Shown here one piece after another: positions 23,299-32,200 of a stretch of 48,168 nt of DNA (position 1 is its first letter; the number at the start of each line of letters is the position of its first letter). The stretch is from assembly GCA_028719205.1 (NCBI GenBank), contig JAQUKH010000021.1:1-48168 (forward strand). Reading direction: 5' to 3'. Below the pieces are notes generated by a model. That model made no database searches and had not been told where the DNA came from. It worked only from the letters and a program-made list of their open reading frames with translations. Source of the stretch: a bacterium (GTDB taxonomy: Bacteria > JACRDZ01 > JAQUKH01). A program made the position numbers and the translations under genes.

Positions 23299-25038
23299 AT
23301 GAAAAAGTTACATTTGTTTCCTCTTATTATTTTAGTTTTATATATTTTCTCTCTTTTATTATTCCCTGTAACTGCCGAAGAATACGGCGGAGGCGGAGTA
23401 TATGGAACGAAAAGTCCAGAGGATATACTTAATCAGATGAAAAAAGAAAAAGAGGAAACTTCAGACACGGAAAATCCGGTTGAAGATACAACCGGCAGTA
23501 AAGAAAATATTGTTACACAGGAAGAGCCCGAGGCTAAACCGAAACCTTTATTTGATGAAATACCCAATCCGCATCTTGGTATTAGCTGCGAAAACTGTCA
23601 CAAACAAAAACCTATACCAAGCTCGACGGAAAAAGAAATTTATACGTTTTCAAACACATTTGAATTTGATGAAATAAGTTTATGTGAAAGCTGCCATAAA
23701 AAAGTAAATCTCCACCCAACAGGGGTGAATCCAAAGAAACTGGAAAAACCTATGACAATTCCCGATATTTTTCCCACAGGGAAATATGGAAAATCAGCAG
23801 GCACCGTTGTCTGCTCGACTTGTCATGACCTCCATGTCAGTGTAGGTAATTTTCAAATGCTCAGAGGCTTCCAAAAAACTGCGTTTGATTTCGAACCTGT
23901 TTTTGAAAATCGCGAAACTTTTTGCAAAAGCTGCCATGGAGAAAAAATAATTTCTCAAAATCCTCATAAAGGGGATCATTCTCCATGCGGGTTCTGTCAT
24001 GCGAGCGACCCTAAGATAAGCAGTAATCCCAAGCAAACCCTTCGTCAGGACGCGGAAAATATCTGTTATTTCTGCCACAATAAAATAAATTCTAAACACT
24101 ATAGTGATGCAAACCCTTACCCGGAACTAAAAAAAGAACCGGTTTGCGAGACCTGCCATGATGTTCATGGTTATTCCAAAAAAGGATATTTTGTTACTTC
24201 GGAATATGAAAGTTTAGCGACAGAATCATTAAAAACAAACCCTCATTTAAAAAACGCGTTTTGCTTAACTTGCCATACGGAAGAACCTGTGAAAGGCATT
24301 CCAAATATCCGGTTCGGCGGCAATACGATTGAGACTTGTATGCGCTGTCATAGAGATGAATTTCCATGGAGAAGCGCGGATTTTCATCCGATCAATGTCT
24401 CAGCGGATGCGCCCGGAAAACATAAACCAAAAAATCTTTCTCTGTTTGACGGTAAAATCACATGCCTTACATGCCACTACGCGGACTGCCGGGTAGAAAA
24501 TAAAAAGGAAGTTAAAAAAACTAATAAAATATTTCTTCGCGGCGGGCCGTATCAGTACCGCAGCGATATCTGTTTTGAATGCCATGAACGCGACGCATAT
24601 GTAAAATATAATGTCCATGATCAAATTGATTCCAGGGGAATCATAAGAGAGGGTGTTTGTTTATATTGTCATCGCAATCAGCCCGATAGAAAAGTCAGGG
24701 CGCAAAAACAGGATTTTAAAAATCTTATTGCTCCAATGACCGATTTATGTGTGCGCTGCCATAGAGATAAAGTCCATCCCGGCCAGAAAGATCATATAAA
24801 ACATGCATCAGTTGATATGCAAAAAAGAAAAAGCGTTTACGAAATTGAACAAAATGTTTTTCTTCCGGTGGATGAAAAAGAAAATGTAACGTGCGCTACC
24901 TGCCACAATCCTCACGAAAAAGGGATCATTCCATGGGGGGCGGGAACAAAGGGCGCGGATGAACCGGCCAAACTTCGCTTAGTGAAAAAAGACGGATTAT
25001 TATGCCAGGTTTGTCATACGGGGCAAGGGCTGAAGTAA
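23299..25038 (+). CDS. Secreted 15-heme c-type cytochrome
   Basis: 579 residues with a signal peptide (LFPLIILVLYIFSLLLFPVTA). A low-complexity acidic linker follows (about 35-90: KKEKEETSDTENP...KPKPLF). Fifteen CXXCH motifs follow from CENCH to CQVCH, spaced irregularly, several as CXXCH..H pairs such as CHDLH, CHDVH and CHNPH. Many lie in the repeated layout 'cysteine pair - HPTGVNP - cysteine pair' also seen in the 44118-45599 protein, its likely paralogue. It probably stores or relays electrons in the periplasm or at the cell surface. No ribosome site is visible before the ATG. It starts the respiratory island. Confidence 0.92.
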   Translation: MKKLHLFPLIILVLYIFSLLLFPVTAEEYGGGGVYGTKSPEDILNQMKKEKEETSDTENPVEDTTGSKENIVTQEEPEAKPKPLFDEIPNPHLGISCENCHKQKPIPSSTEKEIYTFSNTFEFDEISLCESCHKKVNLHPTGVNPKKLEKPMTIPDIFPTGKYGKSAGTVVCSTCHDLHVSVGNFQMLRGFQKTAFDFEPVFENRETFCKSCHGEKIISQNPHKGDHSPCGFCHASDPKISSNPKQTLRQDAENICYFCHNKINSKHYSDANPYPELKKEPVCETCHDVHGYSKKGYFVTSEYESLATESLKTNPHLKNAFCLTCHTEEPVKGIPNIRFGGNTIETCMRCHRDEFPWRSADFHPINVSADAPGKHKPKNLSLFDGKITCLTCHYADCRVENKKEVKKTNKIFLRGGPYQYRSDICFECHERDAYVKYNVHDQIDSRGIIREGVCLYCHRNQPDRKVRAQKQDFKNLIAPMTDLCVRCHRDKVHPGQKDHIKHASVDMQKRKSVYEIEQNVFLPVDEKENVTCATCHNPHEKGIIPWGAGTKGADEPAKLRLVKKDGLLCQVCHTGQGLK

Positions 25039-25058
25039 GAGGGTAATTTAATTAAGCA

Positions 25059-25086
25059 TTGACAATTGAAAATTTGGCCTTAAAAT
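25059..25086 (+). promoter_or_regulatory. Probable promoter of the small membrane protein gene
   Basis: TTGACA at 25059-25064, 16-nt spacer, TAAAAT at 25081-25086, 59 bp before the ATG at 25145. Confidence 0.55.
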
Positions 25087-25144
25087 ATCATTGTAATAAA
25101 AATTTTTGAATTGTTAAAATTTAACAAAGAAAGGAGTGAAGCTA

Positions 25145-25333
25145 ATGAGCATAGGAAAATTTTTACAGGTTATATGTGTTTGGGTACAGACAATATCTTA
25201 TACGCTAGGCGGGTATTTTTGTTTAAGGAGCGGTGGAATAATGGCAATAACAGGCGCATTTTTTATTTTTATTGGAGTTGTGCATGTAATAAAAATATTT
25301 AACGGCTCGATATTAAAATTTCAATCACACTAA
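25145..25333 (+). CDS. Small two-helix membrane protein, unknown
   Basis: 62 residues from an ATG preceded by AAAGGAG at ideal spacing. Two hydrophobic segments: FLQVICVWVQTISYTLGGYF and GIMAITGAFFIFIGVVHVIKIF. No cysteine pair, no known family. It lies between the 15-heme cytochrome and the 8-heme/cytochrome b module with its own promoter (25059-25086), so a subunit-like or assembly role is conceivable but unproven. Confidence 0.65.
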   Translation: MSIGKFLQVICVWVQTISYTLGGYFCLRSGGIMAITGAFFIFIGVVHVIKIFNGSILKFQSH

Positions 25334-25343
25334 TTTTTTCTCC

Positions 25344-25373
25344 TTGACACAAGAATTATTATTGTGTTAACAT
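25344..25373 (+). promoter_or_regulatory. Probable promoter of the quinol-cytochrome operon
   Basis: TTGACA at 25344-25349, 18-nt spacer, TAACAT at 25368-25373; the 8-heme cytochrome begins at 25440. Confidence 0.5.
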
Positions 25374-25439
25374 CGTTGCTGTTTTAATTAATCTATGGGG
25401 GATATGCTTTTTATTTATTCCTAAAGAGGGGGTGAAATC

Positions 25440-26585
25440 TTGAACAAAAATTTTTTGATTAAAAACTTTTTTGTATTATTTGCTGTAACCTTCATTTGCA
25501 CTTTTATTATTAATGAACATTCAAGTTATGCCGTGGCTGACCCTGATAACTGCATGATGTGCCATGACCATCCTGGTATTGTACGCATGGACGAAAAAGG
25601 AATAAAAAGAGATTTCTATGTTGAAGAGGATATTTTTATTACCAGATCCGTTCATGGAAATGTCAGATGCGTAGACTGCCATGATTATATTATGGAAGGA
25701 AACGAACCAAAAATTCCTCATCAGCCTTTAATTAAAGAAAAGGTCCGCTGTAATTTAGTATGCCATAGTATAATTGAACCGTCCCGCGCCGATGATCCAA
25801 GCGATAAAAAATATTTTTCTCATGAAAATGCCTATGTTGCTTATAAAGAAAGCGCTCACGGTACTGCAGACAGAGAATTACCTCAGGATAAACAAGATCC
25901 TGACGCGCCTTATTGCACCTACTGCCATGACATAAACCCGATTTATGAAAAAGTCGGCGATGTAATACCAACAGTTAATGAGGCCCAGCTAAAAAGATGC
26001 CGTGGATGTCATAAGGATGATTTTTCCGCGAGATTTTATCGCCACACAAAACATCGTTTTGACATGAAGACCAATAGAACCAAAAACCAGGTTGTCGAGC
26101 TTTGTGTTGAGTGCCATGGAAATGACGATATGATGAAAAGGCACAAACTCAGCGCGGCACCGGTTAAGGAATATAAAACTACATTCCATTATAAAATGGT
26201 TTATCACGGCGGAGAAAGATGGGCAGGCTGCACGGATTGTCATACCAAAGCTAATTATCCAATGGATCCAAATCGCCCATCAGGCGGAGATGCAGGGATA
26301 CATGAATTATTAAGCAAAAAGAATCCGAAATCAGCAGTATTTATTACAGAAGAAAGTCGTCTTAATAAAGAAAAAGATAATTTGGTAAAAACATGCAGTG
26401 TTGATGTCTGCCATCCAAAAGCTAAAGAGTCCAAATCATTTGCGCGTTCAGTCGGACATATTGCGCCGCATAATTTTATCGGGCTGTTTCTTCTGGAAGA
26501 AACCTTTTTCTGGCTTTGCTATGGAGTATTAGCTTTTGTTATTGCACTTATTACAATGGACTTAGTACGAAAAATATTAGGATAA
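25440..26585 (+). CDS. Membrane-anchored multiheme cytochrome with unusual CX3CH and CX4CH sites
   Basis: 381 residues starting at TTG (25440), chosen because GAGGGGGTGAAAT lies directly upstream and a signal peptide (NFFVLFAVTFICTFII) begins there. Six standard motifs (CMMCH, CVDCH, CTYCH, CRGCH, CVECH, CTDCH) plus CNLVCH (CX3CH) and CSVDVCH (CX4CH), giving up to eight haems. A C-terminal membrane helix (ETFFWLCYGVLAFVIALITM) anchors it. The cytochrome b gene follows 28 bp downstream and a triheme cytochrome after that, so it is likely a subunit of a membrane quinol:cytochrome c oxidoreductase. No active-site signature of nitrite or hydroxylamine enzymes is evident. Confidence 0.9.
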   Translation: MNKNFLIKNFFVLFAVTFICTFIINEHSSYAVADPDNCMMCHDHPGIVRMDEKGIKRDFYVEEDIFITRSVHGNVRCVDCHDYIMEGNEPKIPHQPLIKEKVRCNLVCHSIIEPSRADDPSDKKYFSHENAYVAYKESAHGTADRELPQDKQDPDAPYCTYCHDINPIYEKVGDVIPTVNEAQLKRCRGCHKDDFSARFYRHTKHRFDMKTNRTKNQVVELCVECHGNDDMMKRHKLSAAPVKEYKTTFHYKMVYHGGERWAGCTDCHTKANYPMDPNRPSGGDAGIHELLSKKNPKSAVFITEESRLNKEKDNLVKTCSVDVCHPKAKESKSFARSVGHIAPHNFIGLFLLEETFFWLCYGVLAFVIALITMDLVRKILG

Positions 26586-26612
26586 TTTTATTTAGAAAGG
26601 AGCGTGAAGCTT

Positions 26613-27377
26613 ATGGAACATGCTGAGCATAAAAGTTCTGTTGAACCAAGAATATTTGAGAGGCTAAGTACACACCAAATAATTCAGCATCTCATTCTAG
26701 TTATTGCTTTTACCTTGCTTGTCGCAACCGGTATGCCTCAAAAATTTCCGCACATGCCGTATGCCAAACCTTTGTTTAAACTTCTTGGGGGGCCGGAAAT
26801 TGCTCCTGTAATTCATAGGATATGCGGAATACTATCCTGGATACTTTTAATTTACCATTCTATTTATTTGATCAGCCGATGGATAATTGAAGGCTGGAAC
26901 CCGTTTAATAATTTTTTCTCGAGATTAAAAACAGGGGACCTGGCACTAATTCCATCCGCTAAAGATGGAAAAGATATCGTTGATAAAATTAAATATTATC
27001 TTGGGATAAACAAAGAACCGCCGGCATTGAAAAAATGGGCCTATCCTGAAAAATTTGATTATCTTGCCGTATATTGGGGTATGGTTATGATCGGGCTTAC
27101 TGGCCTTAGTTTGTTTTTAAGAGAGTTCGTCATGTCTTTTATGCCTTGGTGGTGGATGACTGCCGCCCTTATTGTTCATAGTGATGAGGCGTTTTTGGCA
27201 ACTGTTTTTATATTTACATTCCATTTTTACAATGTTCATTTTATTCCTGAAAATTTCCCGATGATCAAATCGTGGATTACCGGGAAAATGACTGAAGAAG
27301 AGGTAATTCATGAACATAAAATGTGGTATGATGAAATGATGGCAAAAGAAAAAGGGGAAGAGGGGGGTAAAAAATAA
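26613..27377 (+). CDS. Di-haem-type cytochrome b membrane subunit
   Basis: 254 residues, four strong membrane segments: HQIIQHLILVIAFTLLVATG, VIHRICGILSWILLIYHSIYLI, YLAVYWGMVMIGLTGLSLFL and MTAALIVHSDEAFLATVFIF. Histidines in segments 1, 2 and 4 (STHQ, VIHRI, IYHSI, IVHSDE, FTFHFYNVHF) can bind two b haems. This resembles cytochrome b561 / formate-dehydrogenase-gamma-type subunits that oxidise or reduce quinol. The ATG at 26613 has AAGGAG ten bases upstream; a GTG at 26604 is too close. The stop overlaps the triheme gene start by one base (TAATG). Confidence 0.87.
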   Translation: MEHAEHKSSVEPRIFERLSTHQIIQHLILVIAFTLLVATGMPQKFPHMPYAKPLFKLLGGPEIAPVIHRICGILSWILLIYHSIYLISRWIIEGWNPFNNFFSRLKTGDLALIPSAKDGKDIVDKIKYYLGINKEPPALKKWAYPEKFDYLAVYWGMVMIGLTGLSLFLREFVMSFMPWWWMTAALIVHSDEAFLATVFIFTFHFYNVHFIPENFPMIKSWITGKMTEEEVIHEHKMWYDEMMAKEKGEEGGKK

Positions 27378-28189
27378 TGCTAAAACGTAATTTAATAATA
27401 AGTGCGGCTGTGGCTATGGTTTCTGTCGTAGCATTAGCCTTTGTTGCGCCTGTTAAATCCGGAGAAGAGCACAACCCGTTAACCGATAGGATTGTAGTTA
27501 ATGAAAAGGAATCGAGAGTATTTCATTTTCACAATAAAAATGAGGGTGATGCTGCGTCTTTTGATGATCAAAATCCTCTCATTTGTATCATTTGCCATGG
27601 CAAAATGCCGCATGCTAAAAATAAAATCACAAGGGCAATGCTTAATTTTCACGCCCCATTCATAGACTGCAATACCTGTCATGTAAAGGATGTAAAAGGA
27701 GGTATTAGCGGCTATAGATGGTTTGATGGAACCTCATTCAGCATAGCTAAGTTAAAAAAGGGGACAAGAAAAGTTGACCCATTAATAAGGATAAAACCCT
27801 ATGTCAACCAGCTTATCTCTGCCTTTGATGAAGAAATCACAGGAAGGGACAATGTCCCTTTAATTACACCATACGTTATAGAGAATGGCCGTTTTAAAAT
27901 GATAACTATGCGGATGGATAATGCAAAATTCGCAAAAGCGCTTGCCATGAGAGACAGGTTGCCATCTGATATACAGGGCCAGATGAAAGGACAAATACAT
28001 CAAGCGGTTTCAAACCCCGGATTAGATTGTACGGATTGTCACCGTGTCAAAAGTGTATTGCCGTTTAAGGCCCTTGGATATTCCGAAGAGCGCACGGATC
28101 AAATAGTCGGAACCGAGGCTGCGGGAATTATCGGACGATATGGCAGATTTTTTATGCCTGTCCTCTTTGGAACTAAAAAAGGCAGTTAA
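27377..28189 (+). CDS. Periplasmic triheme cytochrome c
   Basis: 270 residues with a signal peptide (LIISAAVAMVSVVALAFVAPVKS). Three CXXCH motifs: CIICH near 72, CNTCH near 100 and CTDCH near 217. A long motif-poor insert (about 110-210, including ITGRDNVPLITPYVIENGRF) separates the second and third. The C-terminal GIIGRYGRFFMPVLFG is hydrophobic and may touch the membrane. It is translated from a TAATG overlap with the cytochrome b gene, so it is almost surely part of the same complex. The insert could form the docking face for the donor or acceptor. Confidence 0.87.
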   Translation: MLKRNLIISAAVAMVSVVALAFVAPVKSGEEHNPLTDRIVVNEKESRVFHFHNKNEGDAASFDDQNPLICIICHGKMPHAKNKITRAMLNFHAPFIDCNTCHVKDVKGGISGYRWFDGTSFSIAKLKKGTRKVDPLIRIKPYVNQLISAFDEEITGRDNVPLITPYVIENGRFKMITMRMDNAKFAKALAMRDRLPSDIQGQMKGQIHQAVSNPGLDCTDCHRVKSVLPFKALGYSEERTDQIVGTEAAGIIGRYGRFFMPVLFGTKKGS

Positions 28190-28226
28190 AAGCTAATTAT
28201 TATTTTTTATATTTAATAACTTTCAT

Positions 28227-28263
28227 AGGGGGGCGGAGGAATATTCTTAGCCCCCTTATTTTT
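28227..28263 (+). terminator. Terminator of the quinol-cytochrome operon
   Basis: AGGGGGGC (28227-28234) pairs with GCCCCCT (28250-28256), loop of about 15 nt, followed by TATTTTT. It lies between the triheme stop (28189) and the NHL-protein ATG (28268), only 5 bp before the latter, so the NHL protein may be made from read-through or from an internal start. Confidence 0.75.
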
Positions 28264-28267
28264 CAGT

Positions 28268-29200
28268 ATGATTATATTTAATAAAAAATTTATATTTATT
28301 TTTTTTATAACTCTTCTTTTCAAGAATTACTGCGCATTCGGAGAAGAAATTCCGGTAAAAGCCACTCTTCTTTTCGAAATAAAAGGTCCTGCAGCTTCAC
28401 CTTTAAACCAGCCAAGTGATATAGCTATTGGGCCAAACGGCAACTTATATATACTGGATGGGGTAAATAACAGGGTGGTCGTAACTACCAAAAAAGGCGA
28501 ATTCATTAAAGAATTTGGTAAAAAAGGCGACCAATCAGGTGAATTATTATATCCTTTGGGTATTACCACTGATACTGATGGAAAAGTATATATAGCCGAT
28601 TCAGGAAATCATAGAATTACAATATTTGACGCTGATGGAAATTTCCAAAATCAATTTGCTATAAAACCTGGTGAAGAAAAAGTTCCGGCGGATCCGACTG
28701 ACATTATTGTTGTTAAAGATAAATGTTTTATTGTAGATAATGATAACCATAGAGTTGTAGTGTATAACAAAAAAGGTGATTTTATAAGAGAGTGGGGCAA
28801 CAATGGCAGAAGAAAAGGGGAATTCAGATTTCCTTTTATGCTGGCAAGCGACAGTAAAGGTGAAATTTATATAGTTGATGTTATTAACGCTCGAGTACAG
28901 GCATTTGATCAGGATGGAAATTATTTGCGGCAAATAGGCCTTTGGGGAATAAAAAAAGGAACTTTTTATCGCCCGAAAGGCATTACTATAGATAAACAAG
29001 ATAGAATATTTGTAAGTGATAGTTTCCTTGGGGTCATTCAGGTATTCAATAGGGATGGCGAACTCATTTCTTTAATCAACAATGAATTGAATAATCGTAG
29101 AACTTTTATTACACCTGTTGGAATTTTAGTCGATGACGCTAACCATCTCTATGTGGTTGAAATGATCGCCAACCTGATTGAAGTCTTTAATCTACAATAA
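28268..29200 (+). CDS. Secreted NHL-repeat beta-propeller protein
   Basis: 310 residues with a signal peptide (FIFIFFITLLFKNYCAFG). Six NHL-type blades of about 45 residues: LNQPSDIAIGPNGNLYILDGVNNRV, LLYPLGITTDTDGKVYIADSGNHRI, VPADPTDIIVVKDKCFIVDNDNHRV, FRFPFMLASDSKGEIYIVDVINARV, FYRPKGITIDKQDRIFVSDSFLGV, FITPVGILVDDANHLYVVEMIANLI. Such propellers are protein-protein scaffolds and occur next to multiheme cytochromes in metal-respiring bacteria. It precedes the 34-heme gene by 14 bp, so they probably act together, perhaps holding the cytochrome at the outer membrane. No ribosome site before the ATG. Confidence 0.9.
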   Translation: MIIFNKKFIFIFFITLLFKNYCAFGEEIPVKATLLFEIKGPAASPLNQPSDIAIGPNGNLYILDGVNNRVVVTTKKGEFIKEFGKKGDQSGELLYPLGITTDTDGKVYIADSGNHRITIFDADGNFQNQFAIKPGEEKVPADPTDIIVVKDKCFIVDNDNHRVVVYNKKGDFIREWGNNGRRKGEFRFPFMLASDSKGEIYIVDVINARVQAFDQDGNYLRQIGLWGIKKGTFYRPKGITIDKQDRIFVSDSFLGVIQVFNRDGELISLINNELNNRRTFITPVGILVDDANHLYVVEMIANLIEVFNLQ

Positions 29201-29214
29201 TTATTATTAAATTA

Positions 29215-32200
29215 ATGAAACGTCTTTTCTTCTTTTCTCAGATAATATTTTGTTTGTTTTTTATCCAAAGATACGCATTGGCTAGAAGTGTTATGCCCGG
29301 AAGCTCCAAGCAGGAATGCGCTGTCTGCCATTATGAATGGCATCCTGATCACTCAATAAAAGATAATCCTGACCGCATACCGCGCTATATCGGACATAAA
29401 CGCTATGTAACAGATGAATGGATATGTTACAGCTGTCATGACGGTTCAATGGTTGATTCCCGCGCCAAAGTCTGGAAAAAAAAGATAACCCATCCGACAA
29501 AGATAGTTCCCTCTAAAAAAGTAAATATTTCAGAAAAATATCCTTTATACTTTATGAATAATTTCGCTTATAAAGATGATTCTGACAAATTTTATGGTGA
29601 ATTAGACTGTGGAAGCTGTCATACAGCACACGCGGTAGGTTCTCAGGATGGTTCGGTGCCGGAAAGGGCTACTTATCTCAGGGAAGCAAACGAGAACTCA
29701 GAGATGTGCATGGATTGCCATAAAGATAAGTCTAATGGAACAAAAGAAGGAATGCATCCTATAAATGTTGAGTCAATCGTTTTTCCAAAAGAATTAAAAG
29801 AATCCGGGGCATATAGCGGAGATAAAGCTAATAAGGTAATTTGTGAAAGCTGCCATAAAATCCATTCCGCGGAAGCAGACAATCTTTTATTGCTTCCGGT
29901 AAAGGGCCCGGATGTTAAATCCTCGGAGCTTTGTGAAGCCTGCCATACAAATAATCCAAGCAAGAAAGAAGGTCCCGGGCATGATACCCATCCGGTAGAT
30001 GTTCCTCAAACAAAAGCATCAATCCCTTATCGATGGCATTCAGGAAAACCGTCTAACACAGGTAAAAATAATAGCTTAATTTGTGTTTCCTGCCATTCAC
30101 CGCATTACGCGGCAAAAGAAACACATCTTTTAGCTGATAACAACAAAAAATCTTCTTTTTGTGAAATATGCCATATCGACAAGCTTAACAAAGGCACAGG
30201 TGAAAAAAATACGGGGACTCACCCGGTAGATGTTCAATTGACCGGTGAAATGCACCCTATGGGTTTGCAATTCGGGCCTGACAGCACAGTCATCTGCGAA
30301 AGCTGCCACAAGGTCCACAATGCCGCGGACAATGCGGCAAATGATGGAACGGACGGTAAAATTATGGCTGTTTCTAATAAAAATTCCGCTTTGTGCCTTG
30401 AATGCCATGAAACAAAATATGCTAATGGGATACAAGATGGCGAACAAAAAGGAACACATCCGATTAATGTAATTCCTTCAGAAGCAGTTATTTCCCCATC
30501 CCTATTGGGGCTAGGCGCAAGAAAGGGCGTAGACGAAAAGTTAGTCTGCGAAAGCTGCCATAAGATCCATGATTCCGCGCCAAAAACAAAAAACCTCCTG
30601 GCGGATAATAAATTCTCCGGATTATGCAACACCTGCCATCAAAACAAAATAATCCGCGGGATCCGTGATTCTATAGCTTCAATAAAACATCCCGTAAACA
30701 TCATTTCTGATAAGGTAAAAATCGCCGAGGATATTATAAAAGCAGGCGGCAATTTTGGCCCAAACAAGGAGATGATATGCACTACATGCCATCTTCCCCA
30801 TAAGGGTGTTAAAAATACCCCGCTTTTAGTCGCGGTCAATAATCAGTCTTCTATTTGCCTGGACTGTCATAAAGATAAAAAGTCCGTAATTTATTCCGAC
30901 CATAACCTGGCAATTACAGCCCCTGATGAACCAAACATCAGAAATCAAACAGCCGCGCAATCAGGAGTTTGCGCGCCATGCCATTTCTCTCACGGATGGG
31001 CTAAAAAACTTTCGGGTGAAGGCGATTTCGTTACACAGCTTTGCGTAAGTTGTCATAATAAAGATGGTTCCGCGAAGAATAAACCAATTGATAAATATTC
31101 TCATCCGACAGATAAGTCAATAAAAAAAGCTGATGGCACATCTTCTATGCCATTATTTGACGAAATGGGTAAACAAAAACCGGAGGGGAATGTCCTCTGC
31201 ACAAGCTGCCATGACCCGCATGTATGGGATCCAAAGAAGCTGGATACAACTTTTAACAAAAACAGGGAAGGTGATTTTACTAATAGTTTCCTGCGTAAAC
31301 CAAACAATGCCAAATCTGAATTTTGTAAAGATTGCCATGAGGATAAATTCTTTGTTGAAAATACTGAACATGACATGTCGGTAACTGCGCCTAACGCAAA
31401 AAATATCGAAGGGAAAACGAGTTCTGAAGGAGGAATTTGCAGCGCCTGCCATTTGGTGCATAATGGAAAAGAGCGTAAAATATGGGCCAGAGAGGTTTCG
31501 CAGATCGGAAAAGATACTTCCGCCAATCTTTGTTTCAGCTGTCATTCTGAAAAAAATCCAGGCGAGGCTAAAAAAATTGTAACCTTTACGCATCCAACCT
31601 CAGTATCCATTCTAGGCGCGGACGGAAATTCTACGTTGCCGTTATTTAATAATAAGGGTGAACTTTTAGAAAATGGCAGTGTTTATTGTAATACATGCCA
31701 TGATCCGCATACATGGGATCCGTCTAAAAAGAAAGTATCCTCCCGTAAAAATACAGAAGGGAATCAGACTAATAGTTTTTTAAGGATATCCAACTTTCCG
31801 TCACCTGATTTGTGTAAAGATTGTCATGGAAAGAAAGTTTTAGTTGAAGGAACAGATCATGACCTTGCGAATACCGCGCCTAAAGTCAAAAACTTTGAAG
31901 ATAATACCCGGAAAACAGGCGGACTCTGCAGTCCATGCCATGTAGTCCATAATGGATTAGGGCCAAGAATGTGGTCAAGGGAAATAAGTGGTGACGCTGA
32001 CTTTTCCTCAAAATTCTGTTTTTCCTGCCATGCGGACGGCAAATGCGCGGAAAAGAAGCAACTTGGTAAATTTTCACACCCGGTCGATGTCTCCATTTCA
32101 AAGGCTGGAGGGATAACAACTCTGCCTACGTTCAATAAAGAAGCACAAAAACAGGAAGGCGGCAATGTCTACTGCTATTCCTGTCATGATCCGCATATCT

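Noticed and set aside
25440-26585. Cytochrome c nitrite reductase (NrfA) or hydroxylamine oxidoreductase
   Set aside because: No CXXCK active-site haem or the typical size and spacing; the C-terminal membrane anchor and adjacent cytochrome b fit a quinol complex better.
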